Source of the DNA: Zygnema cylindricum
Lineage: Eukaryota; Streptophyta; Zygnematophyceae; Zygnematales; Zygnemataceae
DNA: 64,000 nt
NCBI GenBank assembly: GCA_037447655.1
Contig: JBBHKE010003570.1
Coordinates: 126,565-190,564 of the forward strand
Reading direction: 5' to 3'
The position numbers and the translations under genes were made by a program. The notes beneath the pieces were generated by a model, which had not been told where the DNA came from, searched no databases, and worked only from the letters and a program-made list of their open reading frames with translations. Positions within the stretch are counted from its first letter, which is position 1, and every line of letters begins with the position of its first letter. Below are positions 36,624 to 47,106 of this stretch, piece after piece.

Positions 36624-37139
36624 TCAAACCAGACACACCCTAGGTCTGCAAATTTGCCAAAGTAAAGACAATAACATAAAAAACCCACATGCAGAATTTC
36701 AAACAGTTCTGCCAAAAGATCACAATGATCTTTATAATTGATAAACCCCAAAAACAGCTTCACAGTTTTTGCATACAAGGAATTCCTGCCTACAAGAGTA
36801 ATCTAAGTCCTATATATATAAGTGAGTCAACTAGAACCCTAAACCCTAACAGACGGAAATATTTACATCAAACTTAAATCTGACTGCCGCCAAAATGATA
36901 ATTACCTGAAATGACTGCGCAGTCAATATTTCACTTCCAAAATGACGGCTGACTTTGTCCGCCGTCTCACAGACTGACACGTGTCCTTGGAGTGTACCAA
37001 GCCTGTGTACTCCCTTCGGAGTTACACACCACACTAACACCTGTCTACTATAATTCAGTCTGTACACAAAAGTGACTAAGTTCTTAATCTCTTTGTCACA
37101 CACTAGATATAGAGAGTACTAGAGGTTTCCAAAACAACA
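36466..37139 (-). repeat. Right (5') LTR of copia E
   Basis: Same ends as the left copy. Differences noted by eye are at positions equivalent to ttgc[c/t]ata, gaa[t/g]tctc, cataaa[g/a]aac, aaac[t/a]gctt, tgcc[t/g]cca and cttt[c/g]tca. Confidence 0.97.
36809..36822 (-). promoter_or_regulatory. TATA box in copia E 5' LTR
   Basis: TATATATATA on both strands, inside the LTR about 340 bp from its gag-proximal end. It would direct minus-strand transcription of the element. The same site occurs in the left LTR at 31961-31970. Confidence 0.55.
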
Positions 37140-37568
37140 GTGGAAGGTAAGCAGTTTGAGATTTTATTGGGAATGGCCACCTGGACAAGGGTGAATATGG
37201 GATTAAGTGTGTGGAAGGAGCAGTTTACTGTTCGGGATCCTAAGGATCCAAAAGGAGTCCAGGTGGTGGTTCCCCTGGATCTATTGAATTGGGGGAAAGA
37301 TAATGCTCCCGTCGAAGGATGTTATCCCGTCTATGCCACCCACACACCCACGGAATTGCTCGCCAGCGCCACCGATATCGCAGACATAATATAGCAATTC
37401 CCTATTTCCAAGCGGTGGGAAGAGGGATACTAGAACATATTATTACAAATAACAAAACTTCGGCGGGAAGTGGACAAATCCTTAACAGTTGTTTTTGTGA
37501 AGGAAAAAGAACTTCGGTTAGAATCTTCAAAAGTTCCGCCCGAAAATCAAAAATTTAATTGACAAGCG

Positions 37569-38624
37569 GTGTCATTATCTATCCCGGATTTTGGACTCCG
37601 GATATTATCCCTATTTTCTGGAGTTAGCTCGGATCTCGAAGCTGTCTTGAAAGCTGGGCATAAAGTGGAGTCATATGTGGCCTTGGAAATTTCACCGAAT
37701 GTTCGGGCCGTCAATGAATACCGACTACAACAACTCCACCAATTGTATCCCCATCAACTTCCGGTATCCGCCATCTGCAGATCTCACCGAAATGTTCCGC
37801 AAAATATAGACAATATCGTGAAGCCACATCTCGCTATGCTGGAGCGAGTAGATTTGGTGATTGGAGGATGGCCATGTCAAGGATACTCTCTAGCCGGGAA
37901 AGGCGAGGGACATCAGGACAACAGAAGTCGAACGTTCTTCTATATGATCAAATTACTTTCCTAGCTGCAGCAATCCCAAGACCAACCAGTGGGGTGTGTT
38001 TTGGAGAATGTCCACCCGGGAGATGATAAGATGAAACAAGTCGCAAATAGCTGGAATAAAGTCAAGCAGATTCTAGGAGCTCCACTTGTTTTCCATGCGG
38101 CGCAAGTGGGATCCAGGGCTCACAGAGTTCGGGCGTACTGGACCAATTTGATACCTCTATTAGTCCTGAACAAGCTCTTACAGAACCACAAAACAGATCC
38201 CCAGATTACCATGCAACAAATTTTAGGGATAGGGCGGATGGCCACTCCTGTAACTAAGGCTGATCGTCCTCCGTTCTTCCAGTGCAACCAACCAGGAGCA
38301 CCACGGCGAGCAGTGCCAACATTGGTTTCATTCCCCAATAGCCATGCGTATCGAAAGGGAGCGGCCAAAATGATATTTGACAGCGCAAGTGAAATTTGGA
38401 CAACGCCAACTGTGGAAGAACGAGACCAAGCCATGGGATTCAAACCTGCCAGAACGGGTAAATCAGACCTCCAGCGGTGCAGCCTACTCAGACAAAGCAT
38501 GGATCTAAATGCAATAACATGGGTGATAAAACATTCTCTGGCCTTCTCTAGCCTAGAATCTTCGCAATCAAGGGATCGCAACCTTCAAGCTCCAAAGTTG
38601 TTAGCGGTGCAGGCCCACTTGTAG
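37569..38624 (+). pseudogene. DNMT3-like cytosine-5 DNA methyltransferase domain inside gypsy G
   Basis: The domain would transfer a methyl group from S-adenosylmethionine to cytosine C5 in DNA. Motifs appear in canonical order: I ILSLFSGVSSDLEAVLKAG (37602 on), II VALEIS, IV GGWPCQGYSLAGKG with the catalytic Cys codon at 37875-37877, VI LENV (38004-38012 for ENV), VIII AQVGSRAHRVRAYWTNL with the RxR arginines at 38124 and 38130, IX-like TPTVEERDQAMGF (38412-38441) and X-like SLLRQSMDLNAITWVIKH. The spelling of VIII to X resembles DNMT3 rather than DNMT1 or CMT, and the order excludes the permuted DRM layout. It shares frame with protease upstream (stops at 37392, 37428, 37557) and RT downstream. 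One TAG at 37962 splits motif IV from VI. It is part of the polyprotein and not a host gene. Confidence 0.9.
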
Positions 38625-38807
38625 CTTGAGGGGGGGAGGGAGGCAACAAAACAGTTTTTATCATCCAAATTTTCCAGTCCCAGCATTTTACCGAAATTAA
38701 GGGATTCCTCAGTGGGGGGGAGCGGAGGCTCGGAGAGAGATAACTTAGCGGAAGTTGTTACCAGCAGCATTCTAACGAGAGGGGAAGAGGTAGACCCGTA
38801 GGTAGGG
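38625..38807 (+). other. Linker between methyltransferase and RT of gypsy G
   Basis: The shared frame continues through this segment with stops at 38622 and about 38800. It encodes a serine- and glycine-rich linker without recognised motifs. Confidence 0.5.
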
Positions 38808-39842
38808 ATGGAATTTGATATCTCCCACTGGGGTAGACCCTCGGAGGCCTGGGCAGCGGTTAAACCCGGAAAGATGGATTGGACCTTAGGGGAACAGTTG
38901 GACCCTCAGCAAAAGGCCCTGCTCTCCGACGTGTTGGGGAAGAACAAACACGTGTTCTCCTGGTCAGATACCGACGTAGACATCTACAAAGGAACCCCTT
39001 TTCGAATAGATTTAATAAACGAGACGTCTACTGTTTGGCAGAAGCAATACCCTCTCAGTTTCAAAGTAAAGGAGTTCATCACGGCAAAGGTACAAACTTT
39101 GGTAGAAGCAGGATTGGTTCAGGAAAGTACCGGACTCCATGGATTTGCGTCTCCAACCGTTCTCCCACCCAAGAAGGACTCATTTGGGAAAACGGTAGAC
39201 TTTCGGATGTGTGGAGATTACCGGATGTTTAACACGACAACTGTACCTGACCGATACCCAATGCCTACCCCGGAGGAGATTTTTGACTCGCTAGCCGGGG
39301 CCACCATTTACTCCACCCTAGATATGAAGAATGGGTTCCACCAGATCGCGATGGAGCCAAAGCACCGGAAAAGGACAACTTTTTGGGCAAGGTCCAGGTT
39401 GTATGAATGGCTCTACATGCCATTCGGGCTGAAGAATGCGCCAGCCAAATACCAACGTGCCATGGACGAGGCACTCCGAGGGATTGACTGGGCATGGTGC
39501 TATATCGACGATGTTATTATCTTCTCGAAGACCTTCGAGGAACACCTAGAGCACATACAGATTGTACTCCGAGCTCTCCAAGCAGCGGGCTTGAAATGTC
39601 ACTCAGGTAAGGGAATTTTTGGGGTGCAGAAAACTATATACCTGGGACACAAAGTTACACCCGGGACAGTGGGTCCCCATATGGTCAAAGTTGCAGCCCT
39701 TGATGCCCTTCCCCCTCCTCACGACGTCTATACACTCCGCACATTTTTAGGCCTAGCTAACTATTATCGGAGATTCATCCCTGAATTTAGCAGCCACGCT
39801 CAGCCTCTGAACCAGTTGCTGCGGAAAGACCAAGAGTGGTAG
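38808..39842 (+). pseudogene. Gypsy G reverse transcriptase
   Basis: Ty3/gypsy RT that would copy the element RNA into DNA. Motifs in order: TVLPPKKDSFGKTVDFRMCG, DYRMFNTTTVPDRYPMPTPE, STLDMKNGFHQIAM, YMPFGLKNAPAKYQRAMD, the catalytic YIDDVIIFS at 39501-39524, then GHKVTPGTV and FLGLANYYRRFIPEF. The stretch is uninterrupted for 344 codons and ends in TAG at 39840, with homology continuing into RNase H in the same frame. The frame joins the methyltransferase upstream. All catalytic aspartates seen are present, so only flanking stops disable it. Confidence 0.95.
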
Positions 39843-40679
39843 TGGACGGAGGAGCAACAGATTGCCTTCCAGTTCCTCAAGGATTCCCTGAAGCAACACC
39901 CAATGCTCCGAATGCCTGATCACCAAAGACCCTTCCTCCTTTACACTGATTGGAGCCGGTTTGGATTGGGAGATGTTTTAGCCCAACTGAATGATGCTGG
40001 TGCCGAATATGTGGAAGCTTAAGCCAGTAGGATTAATAACCAAGCGGCGGGGAATTACATCAGCTATCACGGGGAATTACTGGCGGCGGTATGGGCCATC
40101 CAACACTTCAGACCATACCTATACGGAGTTCATTTCACTCTCATCACAGATCACCAACCTCTCAAGTGGATTATGGAGAACAGCAAGCTCACTGGCAAGC
40201 TCGCCAGGTGGGTGTTAATACTGCAGGAATATGACTTCGACATAATCCACCGGGCCGGAGAGATTCATGGGAATAGCGACGGACTTAGCAGAAATTCTGA
40301 CCCTTCCACTAGAGATTCCACCGGGGCCCGCCATGATGAGGATCATGAAATCAGTTTAGGACTCATTCGAGCTTCCTCTGCTTTTATTTGGCTTCCTCAA
40401 TCTGGGGGGGAAATGTCAACTTTCTCTGTAGACGTGGAGGGGCAGGCGCCGATAGGGGCCGGACGGAAAGATATTTGGAACGATCTAGAGGCTCTCCAAT
40501 TTGTCCAACAAGGTTACCCTCTTCCGCATTTGTCAGAAGTGCAGTTATCTCGGGTGCAAACACAAATGGCAGCATACGAGTGGGAAAGGGGCATCTTAAT
40601 CCGGAAGTGGGCTGATGGGACGAGGAAAGTGGTTCCTCCCCCGGCTGATAGGGAGACTCTTATTTTTAACCTTCACCAG
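39843..40679 (+). pseudogene. Gypsy G RNase H and start of linker to integrase
   Basis: This domain would degrade RNA in RNA-DNA hybrids. Motifs are FLLYTDWSRFGLGDVLAQL (first aspartate), YHGELLAAVWAIQHFRPYLYG (glutamate) and LITDHQPLKWIM (aspartate), followed by the tether-like ARWVLILQEYDFDIIHRAG and GNSDGLSR. One stop lies after YVEA at about 40019-40021. The frame ends at 40679, where copia A is inserted after ACCAG. Confidence 0.9.
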
Positions 40680-41718
40680 TGAAATTCTGTGTCCTCCATT
40701 GGACCACAGAATACAAGAAGCCTCTAGATAGTATTTAACTAGCCCACTTTAAGCCACAAACACTGCCGCCCAAAAAGGCAAACTGACAATTTGACTGCAC
40801 CCCTGTGTAGCCTGGACTCCCCTGAGTCCGTAGCAAAAAGAATCACTGAAAACGGCCAACCAGCCGATAAGTTATGAGGCAGTAAAAATGCCAATTTGTA
40901 AAACTCTCAAAGGGAGAGGTGACCACCTACCAAAATTTTCTAAGTCCTGATTCTCTCTAATAACACCTATCTACTGAAGTACGGACCAATCAGATTACTG
41001 TATCGTACACGATAGTACTACTGGCGATGTACCTTTTGTAGGGCCTATGTACGACAAGGCTATTAAGTGGACGCGTGTCCACTTTTTACTCGTCCGTACG
41101 TTCCTCGGAATTCCTATGACCGAATGTCATCTCTCCACGTGGCTCCAGGTCATGCCATGTCACAAAACGCGAAGGTGACCACTCCGGGATTTCGGCGATG
41201 ATGTGCGCCGTTGGATTTTACGTGAAATGCAATCTTAGCCGTAATAAATACTTGCGCGACATTTGTTCCGATGTCGAAATAAAATGTGAGGTATCCGTTT
41301 TGAATTAGGGTCGTACGACGTACTTTAGAAAACTGAATCTATGTACGTCGTATACAGTTCTAGTTAAATGGATTTAATTCTTTCTAACTAGATATATATC
41401 TATCACATACCATATCACTTAGCATTGGTCCTAGTCTTTTAGGATAAGGCTGACCGCTACCGGTCAACTTGACGAGCCGTAGGTATCGGGATCAAATCTC
41501 TGGTCCATCAAGTATATTTTTAGTAACCTACTAAAAATAGCTGTCTGTTGAACTAAGGCAGCCATGGATCAACATCTCTCTCTTACCTTCAGTGACTACA
41601 ACAAGTATGGGGGCTAGAGAGCGGAGGTGGATGCAGGCTGTCCGTCCTTTTTATTTTTTCCTTTTATAAAAACATATTTAAACCTAGAAAATACTCTAGA
41701 AATCTATAAATTTCAACA
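40680..41718 (-). repeat. Left (3') LTR of copia A
   Basis: Begins TGAAATTCTGTG and ends AATTTCAACA, followed by the polypurine complement CTCCCCTTATTTTC. It contains CCACGTGGC near 41136 and a tRNA-like block at about 41448-41520. Confidence 0.95.
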
Positions 41719-41739
41719 CTCCCCTTATTTTCTAGTCTA

Positions 41740-42112
41740 ATTTTAATTTTTCTTTCAATCCGCATTTTTCCCGACAATATTTTAGTTTAGGAGAGGGCAC
41801 AGGTTTGGTCATCATGTCAGCCACCATTTCTTCATCAGGTCTATACACAAGATTTACAATTTTATTTTCAATTTTTTCTCTTACTAAGCTTAATCTTATG
41901 TCTATATGTTTTGCTTTGAAATGGTGTTTTGGATTGGCTGCAATTGCAATTGCAGCTTGATTATCTCAAAAGATTTAATGCACTCCCTCCTTCATAAATC
42001 CCAGTTCTTGTAACAATGATTTCACCCACATTAGTTCTTTTACAGCAGAACAAGACGCCATATACTCAGCCTCCATAGTAGACTGAGCAACCACCTTTTG
42101 TTGCTTACAGCT
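41740..42112 (-). pseudogene. Copia A RNase H C-terminal part
   Basis: Continues the gag-pol frame past a stop at 42113: STMEAEYMASCSAVKELMWV, then DNQAAIAIAAN and HMDIRLSLVREKIEN. Two further stops (TAA and TGA) lie near 41968-41980 in the KIFCDNQ region. Confidence 0.85.
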
Positions 42113-45100
42113 TCAAGAGCAAGCACCTTCCCCCACATACAAAACATATCCAGAAGTGCATCTTCTCATAGGTGCATCCCCATAACTGGTATCACTCCAA
42201 GTGGTGATATCAGTGTGCTCCCCTCCCAAATGCAACCATAAATCTCTGGTTCCAACCAGATATCTCATGACTCTCTTGGCTGCCTCCCAGTCTCTTTTCC
42301 TAGGATCATTAAGACTCCTACTGAGTACTCCAACTGCTCCTGCTATTTCCGGCCTGGTACAATTCATAAAATAGATTAAGCTTCCTACGACCTGTCTATA
42401 AGGAATAGACTTCATGAACTCTCTCTCCTCTGGACTCATCTGATCGTCTAAGATCATCACTCCTCCTTCTACACTCCCATCACTTACTTTTTTCAAGTCG
42501 ATGGGAGTGGTACAACTGTTAGCATTTTCCATCTGGAATTTCTCAAGCATATTACCTATTGCTTTTTTCTGAGTAAGTCTGATAATCTTCTTCCCTCTAT
42601 CTCTCTCCATTTGGATCCCCAAAATATATTTTGCCTCCCCTAAATCCTTCATATCAAACTTGCCCCTAAGATCTTTCTTTAGCTTATTGATATTCTCCAA
42701 AGACTTACTTAACACAAGCAAATCATCCACATAAATTGCAATAAAAATGACACCATTCTCATCTTCAAACATATAGATAGAATGGCCAGAGCTGATACGG
42801 ATATATCCCAAATTTGTGAGAAACTCATCAAGTTTCTTATTCCACTGTCGGGGAGCCTGCTTCAGTCCGTATAAAGACTTTATGAGCCTGCAGACTTTGC
42901 TCTCTTCTCTTTCTTCCACGAACCCCTCGGGTTGTCTCATGAAAATTTCTTCCTCTAACTCACCATTTAGAAAAACAGTCTTAATGTCCATCTGGTGTAT
43001 TTCCATGTCTTCCGCTGCTGCCAAACTGAGGAGAATCCTTACCGATGGGAACCGAACAACTGGAGCAAAGGTCTCCTCATAGTCAATCCCCACTTTTTGG
43101 GTGAACCCTTTCGCTACCAATCGAGCCTTATACCTCTCAATTGTATTATCTGGGTTCAGTTTCAGTTTAAATACCCATTTACATCCAATAGGTTTTTTAT
43201 CTGGAGGACAATCTGCTAGTTCCCAAGTATTTGCTTCCATAATAGAAGCCATCTCATCATTTATGGCTCTAATCCATCTTTCTTTCTCTGGACTTTTCAC
43301 TGCCTCCAAGTAAGACTGAGGCTCATCAGGGTGAGATAGCTTAGTTACCTTATGAGCAGCTTGTTTTTCCTTTATCGTTTTGGTGCTCCTCCTTCCTCCT
43401 TCAAACTCCGAAGCTGGAATGGATGGAAGTTTTGGATTTCTTCTCACTGTCTCATCGGCTCCCCTGTCCATGGAAACCGGTTCTTGTCCCGCTTCTCCTA
43501 TCTCCTCGAAGTCCATAGGAGTATGTGAGGTTTTCGGTGAGTCTCCTGTATCTTGGATCTCCCCTGAATTTGTAATCACGGTTTCACTCATGTCCCTTTC
43601 GTGAACGACCGAGTTCTCCTCACTTTCGAACTCAACTATGATCCTTATCTTCTTTGTATATTTAAAAGGGTCAAATGACTTCCCTTCATCCATGACAACT
43701 AAGTGTTTGACCAGAATGATATCTTTCTTTGCTAAGTCATAGACTCTATATCCCTTAACATCATCATCATATCCCACAAAGTATCCAGGTTTTCCCTTAG
43801 CATCTAGTTTCCAGTTTTTCCTATCCGTGTCAAGACTGTAAACTTGGCTACCAAATACTTTAAGGTGTGAAATATCTGGTTTCCTTCCAACCCATCTCTC
43901 ATAAGGTGTCACTCCCTTTACAGCTGAGGTAAGGACTCTATTCTTAATGTATTTGGCACAGTTCATTGCTTCTGCCCAAAATCTCTTTCCTATTTTCTTA
44001 TCTGCCAACATACTGCATGCACTATCTCCTATTGTTCGATTCAACCTCTCAGCTACCCCATTTTGTTCCGGGTTGTATGGTACAGTTTTCTGGTGCTCCA
44101 CTCCCTCATCTCTCAGATATTCCTCAAACTGGTTAGAGGTATATTCCCCACCATTATCACTCCTTATCCTCTTAATGGGTGTTTCATGCAACTTTTCACT
44201 CAAAGCTTTATATTCTTTGAAGTAAGTTGATGCTTCAGACTTTGTTTTCAGAAAGTAGACTCTTGAGTATCTAGACCAGTCATCAGTTATTGTCATCATA
44301 AACCTTTTTCCTCCAACCGAAGGTACTTTTGCAGGTCCCCAAATATCTGTGTGGACCAAATCTAACACTTTCTCACCTCTATATGTGGCGGCTTTGGGAA
44401 AGGGAAGTCTATGAGCCTTACCTTGAGCACAACCACTACAATCATCCATCATTTCATTATCCCCAAACTGAATGCCATCTACTACCCCAAGCTTTTTCAT
44501 TTCCCTTAACCTATCAAAATGCACATGCCCCAACCGCTTATGCCAAATCATCACCTTAGGAACACCAACATAGTAAGCATTCTTCTTTTCATTACTCAGG
44601 TTAAGCCTAAACATTCCTTGGCTACCCTTATCTGCTGTGAAGTAAACTTCATCCCCATAATTAGCTGTAAAGACTCCTTTTCTGTTGAAGGTATCGAATT
44701 CTTTGTCATCTAACACAGACGTAGAGACAAGATTTTTACTCAGCTGAGGAGTGTAAAGTACATCTAAGAATGTAAGTATAGAAGTCTTACCCTCCACTAA
44801 GACTTTCAGATCTACTGATCCCACTAGATCTGTAGTAACCACTCTCCCATCCCCATACACTATCTCTACAGTAGGAATCTTTCTCAACTTAGTGAAGAGT
44901 TCTTTATCACGACACATATGCATGGATGCACCTGAGTCGATGATCCATCCTTCCTGTGGAGCTTCCCGGATTGCTCCAAGGGCACACTTCTGCCTCCGAG
45001 GAATCTCCTTCTCCTCCAAACTCTCGTCAAGAAGGAGCTCCCCATCCTCCTCAGAGGACTCATCCTCGGTTTCTCCTGGCACTTTTGTAACCACAAGTGC

Positions 45101-45592
45101 CTTTTTCTTCCCTCCGGAAGAACCCCTTCCACGGTTCTCTTGGAGCCTCAGCTCTGATAGCTTGACACAATCTGCAATAAAGTGTCCCGGCTTTTTGCAA
45201 TAATGACAAAGACCCTTTGGGGGCCTTTGTCCCCCAGAATGATCTCTTTCCCCTCTATAAGATTTCTTCGGGTCCTTCCCCCATCGGTCCCCTCCTGCTG
45301 CTAGAGCTTGAATGCTCTTTCTTCCTCTCCTAATCTCCATTGTGTTTTCCTGCACAAGTATCATCCTGACTACCGTGTTCCATTTCCATGAACTATCAGG
45401 CATTCCCTGTACTCGGTACACTATGTTTTCGAACTCATCTGGTAATTTCATGATAAGGGTGTTAACTTTCATTTTCATTGTACCTATCCACCCGACACTT
45501 TCCATTTCCATATACAAACAAGAAAGATCATTACAATAATCTAACATCTTTCCTCCTTTGTAAGTGTAACTCACTAGCTTTTGCTCAGCCAA
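42113..45592 (-). CDS. Copia A pol with C-terminal gag, 1159 codons open
   Basis: The longest open frame in the window. It begins inside gag and continues through the zinc knuckle CHYCKKPGHFIADC; protease IIDSGASMHMC; integrase zinc region HKRLGHVHFDRL...CSGCAQGKAH; core DIWGPAKVP, RSDNGGEYTS and NPEQNGVAERLNR; RT with KWVFKLKLNPDNTIERYKAR, LYGLKQAPRQWN and YVDD (42722-42733); and the start of RNase H (TWSDTSYGD). It is bounded by a TAG at 45593 and a stop at 42113, so it is not a complete polyprotein. The upstream stop replaces a CAG seen in copia D. Enzymatic motifs look intact. Confidence 0.92.
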   Translation of the reverse strand: MAEQKLVSYTYKGGKMLDYCNDLSCLYMEMESVGWIGTMKMKVNTLIMKLPDEFENIVYRVQGMPDSSWKWNTVVRMILVQENTMEIRRGRKSIQALAAGGDRWGKDPKKSYRGERDHSGGQRPPKGLCHYCKKPGHFIADCVKLSELRLQENRGRGSSGGKKKALVVTKVPGETEDESSEEDGELLLDESLEEKEIPRRQKCALGAIREAPQEGWIIDSGASMHMCRDKELFTKLRKIPTVEIVYGDGRVVTTDLVGSVDLKVLVEGKTSILTFLDVLYTPQLSKNLVSTSVLDDKEFDTFNRKGVFTANYGDEVYFTADKGSQGMFRLNLSNEKKNAYYVGVPKVMIWHKRLGHVHFDRLREMKKLGVVDGIQFGDNEMMDDCSGCAQGKAHRLPFPKAATYRGEKVLDLVHTDIWGPAKVPSVGGKRFMMTITDDWSRYSRVYFLKTKSEASTYFKEYKALSEKLHETPIKRIRSDNGGEYTSNQFEEYLRDEGVEHQKTVPYNPEQNGVAERLNRTIGDSACSMLADKKIGKRFWAEAMNCAKYIKNRVLTSAVKGVTPYERWVGRKPDISHLKVFGSQVYSLDTDRKNWKLDAKGKPGYFVGYDDDVKGYRVYDLAKKDIILVKHLVVMDEGKSFDPFKYTKKIRIIVEFESEENSVVHERDMSETVITNSGEIQDTGDSPKTSHTPMDFEEIGEAGQEPVSMDRGADETVRRNPKLPSIPASEFEGGRRSTKTIKEKQAAHKVTKLSHPDEPQSYLEAVKSPEKERWIRAINDEMASIMEANTWELADCPPDKKPIGCKWVFKLKLNPDNTIERYKARLVAKGFTQKVGIDYEETFAPVVRFPSVRILLSLAAAEDMEIHQMDIKTVFLNGELEEEIFMRQPEGFVEEREESKVCRLIKSLYGLKQAPRQWNKKLDEFLTNLGYIRISSGHSIYMFEDENGVIFIAIYVDDLLVLSKSLENINKLKKDLRGKFDMKDLGEAKYILGIQMERDRGKKIIRLTQKKAIGNMLEKFQMENANSCTTPIDLKKVSDGSVEGGVMILDDQMSPEEREFMKSIPYRQVVGSLIYFMNCTRPEIAGAVGVLSRSLNDPRKRDWEAAKRVMRYLVGTRDLWLHLGGEHTDITTWSDTSYGDAPMRRCTSGYVLYVGEGACS

Positions 45593-46061
45593 CTAGAGCT
45601 CCTGAATAGTTCCAGCTCTATAAATCTCCACCAAACTCACCCACAACTCCTCGGCCTTGTAAATGTGAAGATGAGGAGTGGCCAAACCTTGAGTGAGGTG
45701 CCTCAGAATGAAGTTCTTGGCAGCCATGTTTACATCCTCCCACATTTGAGTATCGTTCTCCACGGTCTTCACGGTTGCCGCTCCCGATACTGTGGCAATA
45801 GGAGTGAGGAATGTCTCATTCCCTTTCCCCTTTTCGGACACACTGCTGTCCCCATCATCTGCCTCCTCCGCCGAGGCAGCCGTTGTTGCAGGAAACCTTA
45901 CTCCCCCAAATCCTGGTGGAGTTCTCGAAGGTGGACGTTTCACTTGTCCACTGACGATACCCCAGTATCATTTTTCACACAAAGCTCTCATCATCATGGC
46001 TTCCCAATAGAAGAACCCAGATCCATTGAAGGTGGGCACCCTAGAGGGTGGGCCCATAACC
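45593..46061 (-). pseudogene. Copia A gag N-terminal part, broken
   Basis: The frame enters from the LTR through the PBS as VMGPPSRVPTFNGSG, then has a TGA at about 45967 where copia B keeps CGA (EKRYWG). It continues through NMAAKNFILRHLTQGLATPH to a TAG at 45593-45595 that matches a CAG in copia D. Both stops are C-to-T changes. Confidence 0.85.
46047..46061 (-). other. Primer-binding site of copia A
   Basis: Minus strand GGTTATGGGCCCACC directly after the 5' LTR, complementary to the anticodon arm of plant initiator tRNA-Met (recalled as ...GGTGGGCCCATAACC...). Confidence 0.85.
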
Positions 46062-47101
46062 TGAAATTATGTGTCCTCCATTGGACCACAAAATACAGGA
46101 AGCCTCTAGATAGTATTTAACTAGCCCACTTTAAGCCACAAACACTGCTGCCCAAGAAGGCAAACTGACAATTTGACTGCACCCCTGTATAGCCTGGACT
46201 CCCTTGAGTCCGTAGCTAAAAGAATCACTAAAAACGGCCAACCAGCCGATAAGTTATGAGGCATTAAAAATGTCAATTTGTACAAACTCTCAAAGGGAGA
46301 GGTGACTACCTACCAAAATTTTCTAAGTCCTGATTCTCTCTAATAACTCCTATCTACTGAAGTACGGACCAATCAGATTACTGTATCGTACACGAAAGTA
46401 CTAATGGCGATGTACCTTTTGTACGGCCTATGTACGACAAGGCTATTAAGTGGACGCGTGTCCACTTTTCACTCGTCCGTACGTTCCTCGGAATTCCTAT
46501 GACCGAATGTCATCTCTCCACGTGGCTCCAGGTCATGCCACGTCACAAAACGCCAAGGTGACCACTCCAGGATTTTGGCGATGATGTGCGCCGTTGGATT
46601 TTACGTGAAATGCAATATTAGCCGTAATAAATACTTGCGCAACATTTGTTCCGATGTCGAAATAAAATGCGAGGTATCCGTTTTGAATTAGCGTCGTACG
46701 ACGTACTTTATAAAACTGAATCTATGTACGTTGTATACAGTTCTAGTTAAATGGATTTAATTCTTTCTAACAATATATATATCTATCACATACCATATCA
46801 CTTAGCATTGGTTCTAGTCTTTTAGGATAAGGCTGACCGCTACCGATCAACTTGACGAACCGTAGGTACCGGGATCAAATCTGTGGTCCGTGAAGTATAT
46901 TTTTAGTAACCTACTAAAAATAGCTGTCCGTTGAACTAAAGCAACCATGGATCAACCTCTCTCTCTTACCTTCAGTGACTACAACAAGTATGGGGGCTAG
47001 AGAGCGGAGGTGGATGTAGGCTATCCGTCCTTTTTCCTTTTTCCTTTTATAAAAACATATTTAAACCTAGAAAATACTCTAGAAATCTATAAATTTCAAC
47101 A
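46062..47101 (-). repeat. Right (5') LTR of copia A
   Basis: Begins TGAAATTATGTG and ends AATTTCAACA. A minus-strand TATAAA (TTTATA at 46707-46712) in a context shared with the D LTR is a likely promoter. The gag-start ATG lies about 20 nt from the LTR end, but this copy has a TAA four codons on. Confidence 0.95.
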
Positions 47102-47106
47102 ACCAG

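Larger units (their letters stand above)
31616..37139 (-). mobile_element. Copia element E, young
   Basis: Identical-length LTRs (674 bp) with about 6 differences by eye, and a perfect 5-bp target duplication GTGGA at 31611-31615 and 37140-37144. It carries a full gag-pol frame with only two stops. It lies inside the protease region of gypsy G, so it is younger than G. It is the most recent insertion in the nest. Confidence 0.97.
31212..37394 (+). pseudogene. Gypsy G aspartic protease, split by copia E
   Basis: A retropepsin-like domain that would cleave the polyprotein. The catalytic motif AVIDTGALPNLIT lies at about 31398-31436 (Asp codon 31404-31406). After 31615 copia E interrupts. Removing E with one GTGGA restores the frame into VEGKQFEILLGMATWTRVN at 37140, where ILLGM fits the second conserved retropepsin motif. 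The frame stops at 37392. It shares frame with gag before and the methyltransferase after. Confidence 0.8.
40680..47101 (-). mobile_element. Copia element A
   Basis: LTRs of 1039 and 1040 bp, with target duplication ACCAG at 40675-40679 and 47102-47106. It splits gypsy G between RNase H and integrase. The LTRs differ by about 5% over the first 178 bp compared, so it is clearly older than copia E. Confidence 0.96.

Noticed and set aside
37569-38624. Methyltransferase as a host gene interrupted by transposons
   Set aside because: It shares one frame with gypsy protease upstream and RT downstream, has no introns, promoter or own start, and lies inside the element between its LTRs.
44892-45203. 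Antisense frames across the copia pol genes (examples here and at 20930-21403)
   Set aside because: Serine-rich shadows of pol on the opposite strand. They recur wherever the same pol sequence occurs and have no independent support.
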